Part shown: piece after piece, positions 63,360-64,000 of the stretch
How the letters are laid out: every line of letters starts with the position of its first letter
Position numbering within the stretch: the stretch's first letter is position 1
Assembly: GCA_947034885.2 (NCBI GenBank)
Contig: OX344753.2
Coordinates: 3,720,001-3,784,000 of the forward strand
Direction of reading: 5' to 3'
Length of the DNA stretch: 64,000 bases
DNA from: Thuidium tamariscinum
Taxonomy: Eukaryota > Streptophyta > Bryopsida > Hypnales > Thuidiaceae
The notes under the pieces: model-generated
What the model was told of the DNA's origin: nothing
What the model saw: the letters and a program-made list of their open reading frames with translations, nothing else
Database searches by the model: none
Made by a program: the position numbers and the translations under genes

Positions 63360-64000
63360 ATTATTATAATTGGATCATGTGGGCAACTAAAAGAGGATTC
63401 CAACATATTGTAGCGTGCGGTATTTGACGCTGTATGAATTTGTTATGAATTTCATATTAGCATCTGAAGAAGGAATATGAAGAGTAAATTGAGATTAGAG
63501 AACGACTTGGCTGTTGTAAAGTTTTTCGAGTGTTTGCCGAGATAATAGCATCGTGGCTAAGTTCTAGTGATGGCGATAGAGTTCGTCAGGCATAGCCGTT
63601 TTGATTCTTCTTCCAAAGCAGATTGGTGAAGACCTTCACCCTAAGATCTTCATTGCAATACATCATTTGTGCAAATCTACTAGTTTTCGTCCTAGGCTAG
63701 ACTTCCCAGAGAGTATTTTACAGTGTTTTACAGAACCACTTTGTTTGCTAAGTTGCAGAAAGGCTAAGCTGTTTCAATTTGTTTGCACATTGCAGGGCTT
63801 CCGACCCCAACGGAAGAACTAGCAAACTGACTAGGGCCGCCTCCTGCCACGAACAAATCAAAGAAGACCACAAAGAAAATAAAGAGGACCACGAAGATAT
63901 CAGAAAGGCTCGCTGTGGTGCGAACAGTAAACGGCTCGAGCCCTAATCTCTCGTTTTGGTGAATTCTCTTCCGATTTAGTTCTAAGGTTTAGGGCTTAGG
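63360..64000 (+). promoter_or_regulatory. Probable promoter and 5' leader of a gene beyond the right edge
   Basis: Base composition rises from the A+T-rich intergenic level. The end carries gagccctaatctctcg and taaggtttagggcttagg, motifs typical of plant leaders and telo-box promoters. A 73-codon frame at 63601-63822 has no recognised domain and may be chance. No coding start could be chosen inside the window. Confidence 0.4.

Noticed and set aside
1-64000. tRNA, rRNA or CRISPR features
   Set aside because: No cloverleaf, rRNA core words or spaced direct-repeat array was seen on either strand by eye. A covariance-model scan was not possible.

Overview
This is a nuclear segment of a land-plant genome with low gene density. 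I see two clear conserved protein genes, one short companion gene, and a large A+T-rich expanse of small inverted-repeat transposons. The plant assignment rests on four things: the NCBP2/CBP20 protein is closest in wording to plant CBP20; its gene carries a U12-type AT-AC intron, as I recall Arabidopsis CBP20 also does; promoters carry telo-box-like AAACCCTAA motifs; and degenerate Ty1/copia pieces are present. The species cannot be fixed from sequence alone. A large-genome, possibly spore-bearing plant is a guess from the gene spacing.

Layout. Positions 1-46,000 hold no recognisable intact gene. They contain several families of miniature elements: (i) elements of 0.55-1.1 kb whose ends read TTAACCC...GGGTTAA, with 4-base duplications TTAA, TTAT or ATAA; (ii) four nearly identical 273-275 bp elements flanked by TA; (iii) about 0.7-1.1 kb elements with GGGTGAATGCAAGAAACAC-like ends; (iv) foldback elements, some with CACTAG termini; and scraps of copia Gag/Pol. 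A G+C-raised, gene-less island lies at about 11.9-12.9 kb. A coding-like but unassigned island lies at 46.2-47.2 kb.

Positions 48,281-50,864 (minus strand) hold an unusual locus. A spliced 71-residue single-membrane-span protein ends with a TGA only 7 bases before the ATG of a complete five-exon CFAP20/BUG22 gene (190 residues). Stop and start lie in the same exon, so a transcript from the upstream G+C-rich promoter region would be dicistronic. This is the main finding.

Positions 55,993-58,960 (minus strand) hold a complete eight-exon NCBP2/CBP20 gene (250 residues), the cap-binding small subunit, including a U12-type AT-AC intron. The last 640 bases look like the promoter and leader of a plus-strand gene beyond the right edge.

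All exon models were assembled by hand from splice signals, reading phase and family conservation. In both conserved genes the exon lengths sum exactly to an open frame.
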